Source: Dipylidium caninum (taxonomy: Eukaryota > Platyhelminthes > Cestoda > Cyclophyllidea > Dipylidiidae). Taken from it: a stretch of 64,000 nt of DNA. Position numbers and translations under genes: made by a program. The notes beneath the pieces are model-generated. The model had not been told where the DNA came from, did no database searches, and was given only the letters and a program-made list of their open reading frames with translations. The stretch spans positions 310,001-374,000 of the forward strand of contig QEYB01001430.1 in the NCBI GenBank assembly GCA_017562135.1, written 5' to 3'. This document shows positions 51,101 to 64,000 of this stretch, piece by piece. Numbering within the stretch: the first letter of the stretch is position 1; each line of letters opens with the position of its first letter.

Positions 51101-54100
51101 CGGATAGGATAGAACCAGCCCTTTTAACGGCTCCGCTCCCTACCCGCGACACGATTCGCCTGACTTCCCAACCAAGGCGTTAATGGGCGAGTTCAAGCGT
51201 ACTTTGCGCCATTAGGAGTGCATGTTCAGATGGGACTGGGGCCGGGGACGGGGCTGGGGAGGGGGGGAGGGAAAAGCTTATCCAGCGCCAATGGGGCACA
51301 ACCAATGTGAGAGCCTCAAATTGGTTGTCAACGCCGACAGTGATGTCCGCATTGCCTTAAAGAGGGGTGATCGCAGGCTCAGAGTAACAGGACAAGATGG
51401 AAAAGCGTGTTTCGCTGATCGCGCCCTCGAAAAACACGAAAAAGACCCTTCAGGTATCTCGCATGACTTTGTTGAGTGGCCTGAACAGATGAAGGGCCAG
51501 AGGAAAGTGGATCTGCAGGAGAGGCAGCCTACTTCGCGAATTCTAAGTCGAATCGCGAAATCGTAATAGCATCGGAGCGGGACTCGGAAGGGGAATAAGC
51601 CCCAAGGATGAAGAGGAGGGGAGATGAGAGGACACCTCGAGATGGCCGCAGTCTTGATTAGTTAAACACTCGATAAATCGCTTGACGGCCATTCTAGATT
51701 TCATGGGGGGAAATGGAGAGAATTGAGGCAAACACATCAGGTCTGATCTGTTTTACCAATTCAGGGCAACTAAGAGGGAAAATAGCTCCACTTTCATGCG
51801 ATAATACGCCCAAAACTTGTAACGATGGGGAATAGAGGAAGGCAAACTAATTGCCGCCTCCTCTTGCCAACTGTCCCGACAGATCAGCCATTAATTTCCT
51901 GGAAATTTTGATCCCCTGCCATATCGTTAGTGGAATGCCTTTCGGTCTCGACGGGCGGGGGGGGGCGAGGGCTTTAACATCCGCCGTTACGTTTCCTCTC
52001 GGGAATTGAAGACGGCGTCCCCGATGACCTAAGAACATTGGTGCACAAAAGTTTGGGTTCTGCAGCCAAGAGACATTGTAAGAAGTGGAAGTTCGCCCTC
52101 ACGAAAGACCAATGAAGCGGAAGCGGGGCGTGAAATTGCAGGCCAATGGTCGCGACGGTTGCCCCAACGAAGGACGCGCACGGCTAAGACAATTGCAATG
52201 CTCTAAGTGAGGAAGGGAGGAGCGAGGCAACAAGGAGTGCTCAGAAATCGCCTGGCCTCAGCAGCCTTCGGTCCAAATACACCTGCCACACCCGCCCCGT
52301 TGTCCTCCCCTAAGGCGGTGGGGGTGGGGCAGAGCGCGACACCCTGTCGCCCCAAAAGCAGCTGTCCCTCCCTTTCGCCTTTCTCCTTTCTCGTACTAGT
52401 CTGACGTCTTACCACGGCCACCGAGAGGGCTTGGACAGTGGTGCAGTCAACATGTGCAAACTGACATGCTGCACGGTGATAGTAAACACCGCCGAGGCCG
52501 TGCTGAACCGAAGATGAGTTGGAAAAAATGGTCCCTCGCGAAGCTTCTACGAATGTCTGGATATTTGGCCGTCGAAAGATCTGACGTGAACAACGTTTTG
52601 GGGGAAAGGTTCGCTGCAGCAAGGGAGTCAACGAGTCGTGTGATTCCGGCAGGTCCGGAGGCCCTTCTTTGTGGCAGTCCTCAACTCCGGTGGAAAACGC
52701 TACCCGGGGTGACAAAAAAGTAGAAGTACGCCAACGCGACAATGGCATTTGGTGGCGGGTCTTCAGCTCTCTCGACTACTCTCGGTGCAGGGCGGAGGCA
52801 CCGGGGGTGGGGGTGACGCACAGCGTCGCCTCTCTCACCACCCGAGGACGCAACAAGGAGCCTACGCACCATGTCACGTCTGCGACACACATAACAAAGG
52901 ACTTTTTTAACCTATTCGTCTATTTATTCCGAGGCGTCACGAAAGTCCTGACCACTGGGCATTCCAGCTGCGGGCCTGGTAAAAACGCCTTCGCATGCGA
53001 ATAGGCACAGAAGTGGGTGAAGATAAGGAGGCTCCGAATCTTGACGTGACTAGGAAAGTTGGGTAAGGGAGGCCAAGCACGGAGTGAATCAAAGAGAGCA
53101 GAGGGAAGTGGGATACCCTGGTGTTTCCTTCATTGGTTTCTTCTCAGGTCAGGTCAAACGTGAGCGCACCGTGCATGCACCGGAGGAGGTGCATTCAGCT
53201 TCAAAAAAAGGTTATACACACCGGCCTGGAGTAGGTGTAAGCTCACTTATGCCATTGCAGCGATTCTCTCTTCACAACACACGCTTTCCCAGTTCATCAA
53301 CTCGAGGGGAAACCGAGAACGAGGGGAAGAAAGCTGTGCCCCACCTCCCCTTTTCCACCTTCTCCGTCCCCACCTCAGCGAAGCACTCAATCAGGACACT
53401 ACGCCACTTTGACGGGGGTGGAGAGGGTGGGAGCTAACAACAGCCACCAAGGAGCCACAAATGAAGCGGTTGGGAGTGGAAAGGGGGCCTGAGGGTTGGC
53501 AAATTGCCAGGAATGTCCCCTCTCCACCCCTCCCCCCGTCTCTCTCTGCCCCGTCTCATAATTGTCCCCCCAGGCGAATACGCGGAACGCATGAGAGGCT
53601 CTGGCCACCACGACCCTACCACTGCCATTTGCAGCCCTCGGACACTCCACGGAGCGCTGGCCGCCCCAATAAGCCGCCCTCATTTTATTGGCCTCTCTCG
53701 ATGATGCCTGATGGAACCCTTCCGCAGTGCCGAGAAGTCAACCAACACAAATACTCATTTGCTTCTGATAGCGTAACTAGCACCGCTTGCTTTCAGACCG
53801 ACGAAGTAGTCGGGGGAGGGACTTGAGCCCCACGAAGGGGAGCAACTGCCGCACATTAAGATCCTCCGAGGCAATGAACTAAGCACAGTGAGGAGGTGGC
53901 CGACTTTCCGTGGTGAAAAAGAGCACATTTCGGGGGAGGGGGGGGGAGAGAAAGTAAGTGCGCGAGTTAAAGGGTAGGCATTTGCGGTAAGGCCTTTGTG
54001 CACTAAAGTGCTTCCCTTGCGTTCAATTTCCCCATTTCTCCTTCAAAACGCAAGACTTCACTTTTTCTTACCTCGGGTTTGTGCGGAGGGGCAGCCTTCA

Positions 54101-57100
54101 AAATGCCCCGTGTCACTGAGTTGGTTCAACCGAATCCTATATATTCTCGTTCCTTTTATGAACACTAATTAACAAATGGACATGGTTGTACCGAAAAAGG
54201 AATATGGCAAACAATAAAAAAACAATTGGGAGCAGGAATGAAAACTAACCTCTGGGGGAGAGAGGAGGCGGGAGGGAGGGTTCGCAATTAAGTCGAGCGG
54301 TGATTGAGGCATCACAGCAATTATGCAAACAGACGGGATGTCATCATCAACACTATTTGTAGTATAAAAGGATAAAGCAAACTTAAAAAAAACTGGCCAC
54401 TGTGACATGACTATGACCTTGTCATTATTTAATGGTGATTGGCTGGATGCCTTTCCTTTTTCCGCCCACGTTTCTTGAACTCATATTGGGATTGAAGTGA
54501 ATGATAAGTAGCAATTAGGTCGAACTCTCTCCGCCACAGCCATCGCTCATCGCTATTCAAGCTGTGTCCTACACGTGGAAGTTTCATGTGATGACAGTGA
54601 GAGGGAGGAGGTGGCCTGGAGCCAAGGTATTCGTAGTGGAAGGGGGGGGGGGGGGCAGGAGAGGCAGCCACTAACATCTCGACCGCACGAGCTCTACTTC
54701 CGAATCGCTCCAACCACCAAATCTCTGCTCTCGCCCCCTTTACTCGGTGGACCACCTCAAGCAAGGGAGGAAGGGAGGCAGCAAAACCTAATTCAGGCTG
54801 TTTCTATCCCCATCAAGCCGGTCCCCTTGACGAGGAAGTGTAGCCCCAGTGGCAGACCAACCTTATTGTCCGTGTCGCATAATCGCAGTGAAAGGAGAAC
54901 TTGATGGCCAGCGGGGATGTCAAGTGGTTTGGGGCTACGTCAACCAAGTCATGCTGAAACACTGAATTTCCTACCAGGCTGGTGTGCGGATTAAGCGAGC
55001 TCCACCATTGCACTGAGGAAGCGTGACAAGAACGCACACACACACACACGTGGAGATAATTGTGATATTTGCACAACCTCTCTGCAGGTGAATGTTGGCG
55101 GTGGCGGTGGTGGCGGTGGTGAATTTAGCGTTGCAAATAATGCATGGGTGTGCGAGCCTCAGGGTAAAATGTACTAGAACGCGAGAGGAAGAAAAAAAGG
55201 GCCTGATTCACACGTGTGAGGCAGTGTAAGTAGGAGGAAAAAATTAGCAAACCAGATGACAGGAGAGCCCGGAGTAGGCCACCACATTGGAAACTCGCTG
55301 GATGATTGTTTGGGGCTTTGGCGACTCCATCGCCCACCCACCTCCGTGACTAACCGACTGCGAATGAATGACCACCCGCGGGGACAATTCGGGGTCAAAG
55401 GAGCAGGTCGGGGCGGGACACAAGTCGACTGTGGCCGATTGGTGCGCGATTCGCGGTGAAAAAGGGTGGACGAGGCGCTCAACTGCGAGAAGACGCCAAC
55501 CACGTGCCAAGTGGAGGACGTGAGCTGTTCCCAAGGCGGTGTCACAGAGTTCAAACAAGCCAGAAAGCGCAGAGCACCACGATAACCCAGTCAGCTTGCG
55601 ACAGGGGGCTCAACGTTGCCGACACAAAGAAATTCAGACGCGCTAGACAAAAAGTGGAGAGTGAGGTTGAGTGACGGTTGAGTCACAAATAGGGTTTTTT
55701 GTGCGTTTTCTCACCTCCCACACACCAAAGGTGAATGGCAACTTTCCTCCAGCAAATCACCCCGACACACCCAATTATTGTTGGCGAAAAAGGTGGCAGC
55801 TGAGGCACCGAAGAGGTCATTGCCCCTGCAACAGTCCACCGCTCATCACGCAAGTGGACCGGTTATTCCTCCTCTCCACTCACTCAAAAAGCCGTCAAGT
55901 CACGGGTATTTCACGGCGAAAAAGTGATTGGGAAGTCCAAAGCCTGGCAGTCACATGCGTTCACACACACACACACTTGTGACCCGCCACGGCCCACTCC
56001 GCTGGGACGTGCGGGCGCGCCTCACACCACAGCCGCGCGGATGGGCAGGGGGCGGCGGGGAGGTTTCAAGTTTCCCCTTGCACAACAAAACTGTTCGGCG
56101 TAACGGGGAAAAAAGCCCTCCTCCACTCTCCGGGCAGCCTATGCGAGCAGAAGCCTAACGCCCACGTCATTACACCGGGGGTGGAAGTAGCCCGTGGCAT
56201 TGTGAGGCAGCAGATGGGGTGATGTTTAAGTTATGAGGCAAAGTGAATTAGACTTGGCTGTTAGGAGGCGTACGAAGGCTAAAATCCCCTAAACCAGCGT
56301 TGAATGAAGCATCAAGAACCGCGTTCACACGAGGCATACGACTGTCAGGGAGGAAGTGGTCACCGACACCGCGCGAGCGAGGCGCGACAACGAGGCCCTA
56401 GAAGAGTGGACTAGCTGGGCACTTGTCAATCATTTCTCTGTCAACTTTACGCGCCAGAGTGGAGATAATCTAATCCCCTCAACCACAACTCTCCTCCTCC
56501 TCCTCCTCATCCTCCTGCTGCGGAGAAAAAGTTCTCCACAGCCTGTCGATGCACTTTTTCAGCCAAAAACGGACCTGTAATTTTGAAATTATGTAAAAAA
56601 GGAAAGTGGCACAGGAAAAAGCTCACAGTGATTTGCATTACGGCTACGAAATCCTCTCGCAGTGGAGAGAGAGTATTCAACCCAAAAAGTCATCTCCTTC
56701 GCCATACCAGTTCGCCGAATCCTCCGCTAACGACAGGATTCGGTTGTCCACTTCACGAGAGGCTGAAAAAGGGTTGGAGAGCGAACAAGGAGGAATTGAA
56801 GGTGGAATCCGTCTAGCCAATGCGACCAACGCCCCGGTCCCGTTCGACCCTCACAAGAGTTAAATGTCAAGTAGTGTCGAAGACACTCGGACTTTTAAAA
56901 GTAAGCAAAATGACCATTTTAGACCTGTCACTTCCACCGAAGCCTTGATCGCCATGAGATCGTCACAAGCGAGGTCTGATCACTCGGATGACAGCGAACA
57001 AAAAATATATTCTCATTCTGGCGTTTTTACCCACCGGTTAAAATTAAATGCTCTCATTTCAAATGGCAAATACCAGCCCCCATTGTTAATCGGCACTAAG

Positions 57101-60100
57101 AGAAGAAAAGAGGGGAAAGGAAAGGAAAGGAGGGAGCTTTGCCGTCTGCCAGAAGACCATTAAGGATTCTGAGGCGCTGCGCGTGATCGACATTGTCAAA
57201 GAGGTAATAATGTGGAGGTGAGTATTGCGGAGACGTGAGAGAAATCGAGAGAAGATGACCCCAAGGGTATCCTGGGCTCAAACGAGTTCTCACTTAAGCC
57301 GAAGGGAAATGCGAATCACTAGGGTAGACTTCAGCCTCACCTCACGCTATAAATGAGTCTTTTGTTTAAGTTCAGAAAGAGGGGACTGAGGCCTCGGGGT
57401 GGGAGACTTTGGGAGATCTCGTAGCCCTCCAGCAGACCAGCCTATGCACCAGAGCATTTTCGGTGGGCAAACTTTATTGTCCTGCCCAAACGATCGTAAC
57501 AATAGCAGCGCGTGGCAACATGTAAGTTAACGAGGCGAAGGGAGGCGGGAGACAAGTCGGCCTTGCTGGCGTGGGCAACAATAATAATAAAAGATTGAGA
57601 GTCGACTGAAAATAATGGGTTGCCTCATCGGCCCATCGCACCAAATGGCACCGTGTTTACGTCTTTTTGGGTGTTGAAAATCCAGCTTAGGAGACCGATT
57701 GGAAGGAGGTCGTGACGACTGAAAGCCGCCCCGAGGAAACAGGAGCGCTCAGGTCCCCACGTCTCGATGGCGCAGATTGCGATCAAGTGGAGGAGTCGTG
57801 CGGACGTGAAGCCGTTGTGTACTTCAGGAGGCGGACGGTGCCCATTGACTAACTGGGTGAAGTAATTACCATTTTTTGCACATAAAGCTTCTCCCCTGAG
57901 CCTCGACCGTCTTCCTTTCCTCACGATGCACGCAGATTCGACTCAAGAAACAGTCGAGTGGCAGCAAGGCAGCATTAAGAGGAGGAGGTGGGACGAGAGC
58001 GGGAGACTGAACAAAGGGCGACACAGGCTGAGGCGCCTTGTGGACGATACGAGTCGACTAGTTGAGTAGCGCTTGTTAGCACGAGGAAAAAACGTGGAGT
58101 AAAACAATGAGAGTGCATTGGGAGAATCTACTCCACTACCTTTTTTCCCCGATTCCGGTTAAAAAGGAAAGTGGGAGCAACTCAGTGCTCAGATTGCAAA
58201 CGCATATTGGGAGATGGGCAGGGACGACGTCCACCAGTAGCCTCTTTCTCCCTACAGACTGAGCGGGTTTGTCCACAGTTAACCTCGTCTATTTTTCCCA
58301 CTCTCGCAAGAGGATTGAGAGATCGGGCGAGAAAGCCGGAAATAACGCGGGGAATTAGTAGGACTCGCGCAACAGGATTCTCTATAGGATTTTGTAAGTT
58401 TTAACCAACTGGGAAACTCAGCATTCCCCTGCAGATGTGCTTGAAACGCTACGGGAACACACGAAACATCGTCAAATGACGTGCGTCTAAACATCCCGAA
58501 GTAAAAGTGGCAGTGGACATCTTTACACACTGCCCCGGGGCAATAAAAGAGAGGACGAGTATAAGTGGCCGAGAGGGAAGGGGGGAGGAGGGGGCAGGGA
58601 CAGACACAGCATGGTCCAAGTGAGCAACACCGGAGAAAAAAAGGACAGAGCGCGATCTTCTGCCGAGTAAGTCGACTACACCCTGTTCCACTCCAAAAGT
58701 ACCTTCCCAGCATTCGCCGCGTTGACGACGAGATTAGCATTTTGGAAAAGATAAAAGAAGCGGGTGACGCAGATGCCGTGACAGGCACAAAACTGTCAAT
58801 TTTTGCGCCAAAAGTTGACAAGCAATTTGGCGAGTTATACGAAGGGAAAATTAAAGTTCTTCTTCTCGGGGGAGAGGAATGACCAGAGGGGAAGACTGTG
58901 CAGTAAAATTGAAATTACTCTTTTAGTGTTACCTAGTAGGACCCGTGACTGCCGCTAACACGCAGATAACCATCTTACAACGGGAAATTAGCAGTCTTTT
59001 AAAAAACGACGTTTGTTTCGGCTTTAGGCAAAAAAAACGAGGGAGGGAAGTAGCTCGCAACACCTTAAACCGCGTGAACGAAGTGGAATCGTGGAGAGTT
59101 AGGGGGGGGGCGAAGGGGGCCATTTTTCACCTTCAGGATTACATAAAAAATCAAGTGTAGACATTCAAGTTGGCGCATAACTGATTCGAAACTGTCATGA
59201 CCTTGACAGAAAGGCCAAGTAAGTCATTTTAGAAAGAGGGAGGAGACGGAAGGGGGGGGGACGGGCTCATTTGAAAGTCCACTTTTGTGACGCCCATAAC
59301 TTTTGGCGATGGGAATAAACAAAGTGATGATTACGTGACCTACTAATTGGAGAGGGGAGGGGAGGGGCGGGGGGTGGAGCCTTTAATTTTTCACCTAAAA
59401 CAATCCGGTAATGGCAAGAGTGAAAGGTGTACAGGCCACTAACCACGCTAGCAAATCTGTGTCGAAATAACGGCAGAAGAATTGGCATGTAGACTTGTTG
59501 TGATAATTGGACGGGGATGTAATTTGCCGGAAAATTTTTTTATTTGTGCATAGAAAACAGTAAAAAGTGGAAGCACGGGTGAAATAAAAGACAAGAGACA
59601 AAAGTGGTTATTCATGGTACAAGTTCATTAAGGCCTAAGACAAACACAAAAAGCAGAGGTTGGAAGCGTTTCAGACTAAACTAGATTAAACCCAACGAGG
59701 GTAGGCAATCCCGGTCTTTGAGAGGGGGGGGGGGGCAGACAGGAAATGCACCACTTACTGGAACCCCTCTACGACGAAGACCACTGATAAAATGCCCCGT
59801 GTGCGCGCACACACGTAGGAAAGGCGATGTACCCAATGGTTTTGGAAGAAGATCATGTGGTCAACGTCGACGGCCAGTAGAACAACGGCGTTTCAAGGTC
59901 GTGTCGCGATTGGTGGAGACGAGAGGACCCAAAGGTAGCCTGTATGAGTTGTCTCTCCCGACATTTGTCGTGCTCGTGCGTGAGTGAGTGAGTGAGTGTG
60001 CGTAGACATGTCTCGAGTCAAAAGTATTCAATATAAAGCCCGTACTTCTCGGCCGAAAACAAATTCCTTTTACTTGAACAGGAAAATATTCGTAAAAATT

Positions 60101-63100
60101 GCCATTGATTATGGCGAATAAGTAGCGAGCATATTGACTGAGTTCGTGGTCGCTTGACATCTTCACAAAACGTCAAATTTTATTGCGAATAAAGTGCGTT
60201 TCGTGTGCACAGACCGAGCGTTCTCAGTTGATAATCACCTTCCCTAAACGTCCTTTTGCCCGTTGCCGCTGGAAGAGTTTCTACGGTGAGCCGTGGCGGA
60301 GCGGCGGAGACAGAAGAAGCACGTGAGGCGCGACTGGGTGGAGGACTTGAGAAGTTGGCAAGCCACCGCCTTGAGAAGGCTGTGCGGGCAGCTGATCACA
60401 CCCTTTTACTAATTCTCAGTTAGTAGTCATCTTATTTCGCAAATTGCCAGCTTTGTCTTTGGAAAACGACTGAAGGCAGAAGTGACGCCCGGGGCGCGGA
60501 GGAAGCGGAGGCGCTGCCGGGGCGCGCACCTGTCCGTGGCCTCCACCGGGCCTGTGGACGGGGCATTCCCGCCACGGGGAAGGGCATACTGCTTCGACCG
60601 CTAAGCTCCAGCTTCAGTTGAATTATGGAGAGGCAAAGTGCTAAACGACCTATGTTTTTGGAGCAGTTGAAACTTATGGCCCAACTTTTCCAGCATATTC
60701 GAAAGCAGCGCACTTTTTGTTGCTAAACCGGCTCAAATTTCCATCAAAAGTGGAGGTGTAAAGGAGAAGATGACCAGATTAGACGTGGGAGGAGGGTTGG
60801 GGGGCGGGGCGAGTAGATGGGGCGGCGAGAGTGAGAAGTTTCAAGGAGTTATCCCTTCCGGAAGCGTCATTCCGGCACACCGAAGGTAATTTACATCCAT
60901 TAATTAAAGAGAACTGAATTAAGCAGACAGGTGAAAAGCAGTTAGGGAGGGGTCCGGGTGGCGGGAAAGGGCAGGGGGGGGCACTCGATGAACTAGGAAG
61001 AAGGAATTATTCAAGGCCAAGCGAGGGAGTAAAATGGTTTGCCAGCAGATATTTGGCCAGGGAGACTCGTCCCCCCCCCGCCCGTCCGAGGAGTGGCAAT
61101 TTGGTTACCACGGCGACCTGGAATGTCTCAAGTGCCCTCCACCTCGGCCACAATAATTGCCTATAAGCACCTGTTGGCATCATTCCAGCAGGAGGAGGAG
61201 CCAAAACACCGGAGCCTCGAGTGAGAAGGAACAGCGCGTCGGAAGAGAGGAGTGTTGGAGGCGGAGGGCATTTATTTCACAGCTAAGAACTGTCAAACGC
61301 GGTGCAGCCGGTAAAGGTGAGAAGAGTTTAAAGTGGCCCCAGCAGGCCTACCCTCTGCCGGTGCCATTTATCCCGCGATGGGCCAAAAATAGAGACGAGG
61401 CCACTCCGTCTGAGGAGAGTTGGAGAAGAAGGGAAAGGAGGCGGGGCACTTGGGTTGCGCAGCCTAACATCTGCAGTGTGAGGCTTTTGTCTTGCCTCCC
61501 GGTGCGGTGCTGCGGGGCAGGAGTGGTGCATATCCCGTGTGTCATATGGACAAGGTACGTTAGAAGAGCTCGGGTGAAAAATGGTTTGAGATGAGGGGAA
61601 GTAGCGATATTTCGAGGGGTCACGCACTCCCCGGCCCTCGGGAGAGAGGAGCTGGGAGTAGGAACGGCGAAGAGCACAAGCATAAGAAGCTTCCGAGGAA
61701 GGCGGCACACAGACGAGTGCGGACAGCGAGGCGGTGCAGAGTGGTGCTTATGATTTCCTGTTAAACTCGCAGCAAAAATGTGTTTGCCAGTGAGTGGCGG
61801 ATGCACTGTTAACGGGACGGAGAAACAATGTTATAAAGAGGAGAGGGTGTATATATCCGAAAAAAAAGGAAGGCATGACCGTCCACAGGATCCACCCCTC
61901 CTCCCCCCCCCTCGGGGGAGGGGAGTGAGGAGGCAAAGGATTAAGTGGATGACAAGGGGCCCAGTAGCAGAGCGGTGGGCAGGCGCAGGGAGTAGTAAAA
62001 CAAACTGTCAAGTGAGGAGACGTGCCCGGAAGTAGACGAGGAGGGGCAGTGTGGCGAGGGCCCTTGGGCGGTTTAATTCGAGTGACCAAATTTTGGGCAT
62101 GAAAACGGAGACGCCAACTACCATGGGAGCGGGGCGCGAAGGGACGCACCTCCTTTCTGTCTCCGTGCAGCGCATAAACCTTAAGTTAATTCCACTGCGA
62201 GTTACACCATTTCATCGGCCTCCCGTTGATGTGGGCTGCGTACGCCCAGTCGGATAAAACGGACTTCCGTGGCCGATTAGCCACTACTTGGCCACGTGAC
62301 GTTCGCTGTCCGTGTGCAATTTCACGCCCTGGGGTCCGGGTTACTCGCCAACTCCTCGTTAATCGCAACTTCAAATCTACAGGGGAAGGCAGAGCTCCTT
62401 CAAATGTTTGGCCAACAATTAGTTGAGGACCCGGGCTTCCGAGTGTCGGAAACAGACTGGCCAAGGCGGGGAGACGAAGCCCCCGCGGAGTTGGGAGAAT
62501 GCCCCTCAGCCGTAATGAAAGATTAGAAGTATCGCGACAGAAGAGGGGCTTTTGCGAGAGCTCATGATTAATGCAGACGGTGTCGTCGCCTCTGCCAGCC
62601 TCGTGCCATGAACACTGACAGTTTTGGGTAGAGAGAAACCCTGCAACTTCCGTCCATGACATCGGAAAGGACGAGGGGGGGGGAGCGAGAAGGGGGAGGG
62701 GGCGTGCGATGCACCGGCAACATTAATACCACACAGATCATTTGGGAGGCTTTCACAAACTGCTGATTGCCTCAGCAATCGTTATGACCGCTAGCAGGTC
62801 AGTTGACCACCGACCAAGGCAGTGGAGGCAACCGAGACATGGTGAACGTATTTCCCCCGCGTCCAAGCGACATTAGGAAGGGAGAGCCGCATTAAGAATT
62901 CACAATGCTCCACGTAATACAGCATCACAGCGTGACGTCGCGCGGGTTGCAACAAAGAAACGGGTTCCGGTTGGTGAAGAGGTGATTTACTTCACGCGGT
63001 GAAAAATCGGTGAGCGAATGCCTCGGACACTGGTTCGGTAGAAGCTGGCACGGTCAGAGAGGCAGGAAACGAGCTAAGTGGGGGTCTTTCCACCACCATA

Positions 63101-64000
63101 TTAGGCGGGGGGGGGGGGGGGCAAAGAGCCTCGAGAGTCGGGTTGCGGTGGAGCAGGCCTCCGTGGAAAAGTTAGGGCTGTCCACCGCCACACACACGTA
63201 GACCTCGCATGACACCGCGTGGTGGCGCAGGACGACGATACGGTCTCCGCGCCTCGCCTCTCCGAGGCGTGAAACCTCGGAAGGCGGCGGCGTCGTCGGC
63301 GTCGGGGGAAGGAAGTGTTGTCTAGCCGCTTACCGCTGAAGTTTACTGTTTGCACGCCGCATGAGAGTACGGACAACCCCAAGTCTGCCCTCGATGGAGC
63401 CTGCAGCAGGCAAATGAGACTCTCGTGTCAACAAACTGTACGCGGTCAGACGCGGCTCTGCTTCGTTTGGGGTGTGCAATAAAAAACCCGCGGTGGCCTG
63501 TTTTCTGACAATTTTACCAACGATAAAGTAGGAAACTGTGCATGTTTTGTTGCCTTTAACAATCACAACGCCTGCGTCGACTTTAAGTCGAATGTTTATA
63601 CGCGGCTTTTCAACAAGGCTCGACGCAGATTATGTACACGCACACACACGCGGGCTTACACACATGCCAGTCGAAAGTCGGGACTGTGAAGAGGAAAGAT
63701 GCCCTTATTTAATTATTTATGTCAAAGACGTGCACACGCAAGCACTTAAGGCGACTTCAGAAGGAGTTTTCTTCGAAAGAAAAAGCCTTCAGCTTCACAG
63801 TAACGTCATCCTGCGAGGCAGAGGGGCACTGGAGGGCGCTGGGGGACCTCGAGCCTCGCGGACACGAGGCTCCACAAGACTGGGTCGAGGGCCGCCCCTT
63901 GGCGTATTATGCGCCAGAGGAGGTTTCCCTCGCTCTCGGGGAGAGGCGTAGTCCCTCTCCTCCTCGATTCCATTTCAGACACTGTTAATCACGACGCCGA
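48189..64000. other. Upstream flank of PKG, no supported gene
   Basis: About 16 kb without a convincing gene. Open frames at 51222-51566 (+), 54429-54764 (-), 58565-58882 (+) and 63719-63988 (+) lack family resemblance and splice context. The in-frame extension upstream of the PKG ATG reaches about 48310, so additional 5' exons of PKG may lie here. Simple repeats (CA, GGT, GAGT) and long G- or C-runs are scattered throughout. Confidence 0.5.
55034..55049. repeat. CA microsatellite
   Basis: Eight CA units. A GGC/GGT run follows at 55095-55120. Confidence 0.8.

Noticed and set aside
51222..51566. 114-codon plus-strand open frame with mixed composition
   Set aside because: It reads somewhat like protein, but I see no motif or flanking exon, and its start is in a G-rich low-complexity run.
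56606..57163. Two back-to-back plus-strand open frames of 85 and 99 codons
   Set aside because: Adjacent short frames without family resemblance; the region is not GC3-biased like the real exons here.
58565..58882. 105-codon plus-strand open frame with a coiled-coil-like end
   Set aside because: No homology-like core and no splice or promoter evidence; kept only as a note.
63719..63988. Open frame near the right edge ending at TAA
   Set aside because: It could be a terminal exon, but the acceptor is ambiguous, no family is recognisable, and the window ends before context can be judged.

Overview
This is eukaryotic nuclear DNA, almost certainly from an invertebrate animal. The evidence is two multi-exon genes with GT-AG introns and a cGMP-dependent protein kinase of metazoan layout (zipper, two cyclic-nucleotide sites, kinase). 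One intron is only 30 nt long and lies near the 5' end of its gene, with larger introns behind it. Schistosomes and other parasitic flatworms are known for that pattern, so a platyhelminth is my best guess, but no marker in the window proves it. I see no operons, CRISPR, phage, plasmid or bacterial features.

Layout. 1-8.33 kb is very GC- and CpG-rich and full of simple repeats; it holds one poorly resolved plus-strand gene (exons at 3607-3728 and from 4046). 8.33-12.39 kb starts AT-rich and has no gene I can support, apart from one copy of an inverted repeat at 11.01 kb (partner at 19.33 kb). 12.39-15.4 kb carries the 3' exons of an unrecognised minus-strand gene. 15.4-18.4 kb is mostly AT-rich, with TATA-like sites. 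18.42-18.9 kb holds a plus-strand exon of an unrecognised protein, and 19.97-20.92 kb a compact two-exon plus-strand gene for an 88-residue cysteine-containing protein with a TATA box.

21.80-31.22 kb (minus) is mitochondrial aconitase, nine exons, 786 residues after allowing for five single-base indels. 33.26-48.19 kb (minus) is a cGMP-dependent protein kinase, seventeen exons, about 809 residues, with two single-base indels. The two genes are head-to-tail, separated by about 2 kb containing a 114-bp GA tract. 48.2-64 kb would be upstream of the kinase gene; I find no gene there that I can defend.

Functionally, aconitase converts citrate to isocitrate in the mitochondrial TCA cycle and the kinase transduces cGMP signals. 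Nothing in the sequence links them beyond adjacency. Most of the single-base frame breaks fall in or beside homopolymers or short base runs, inside otherwise perfect exons with intact splice sites. I therefore read them as residual consensus errors rather than gene decay, and the same kind of error probably blurs the less familiar genes here.
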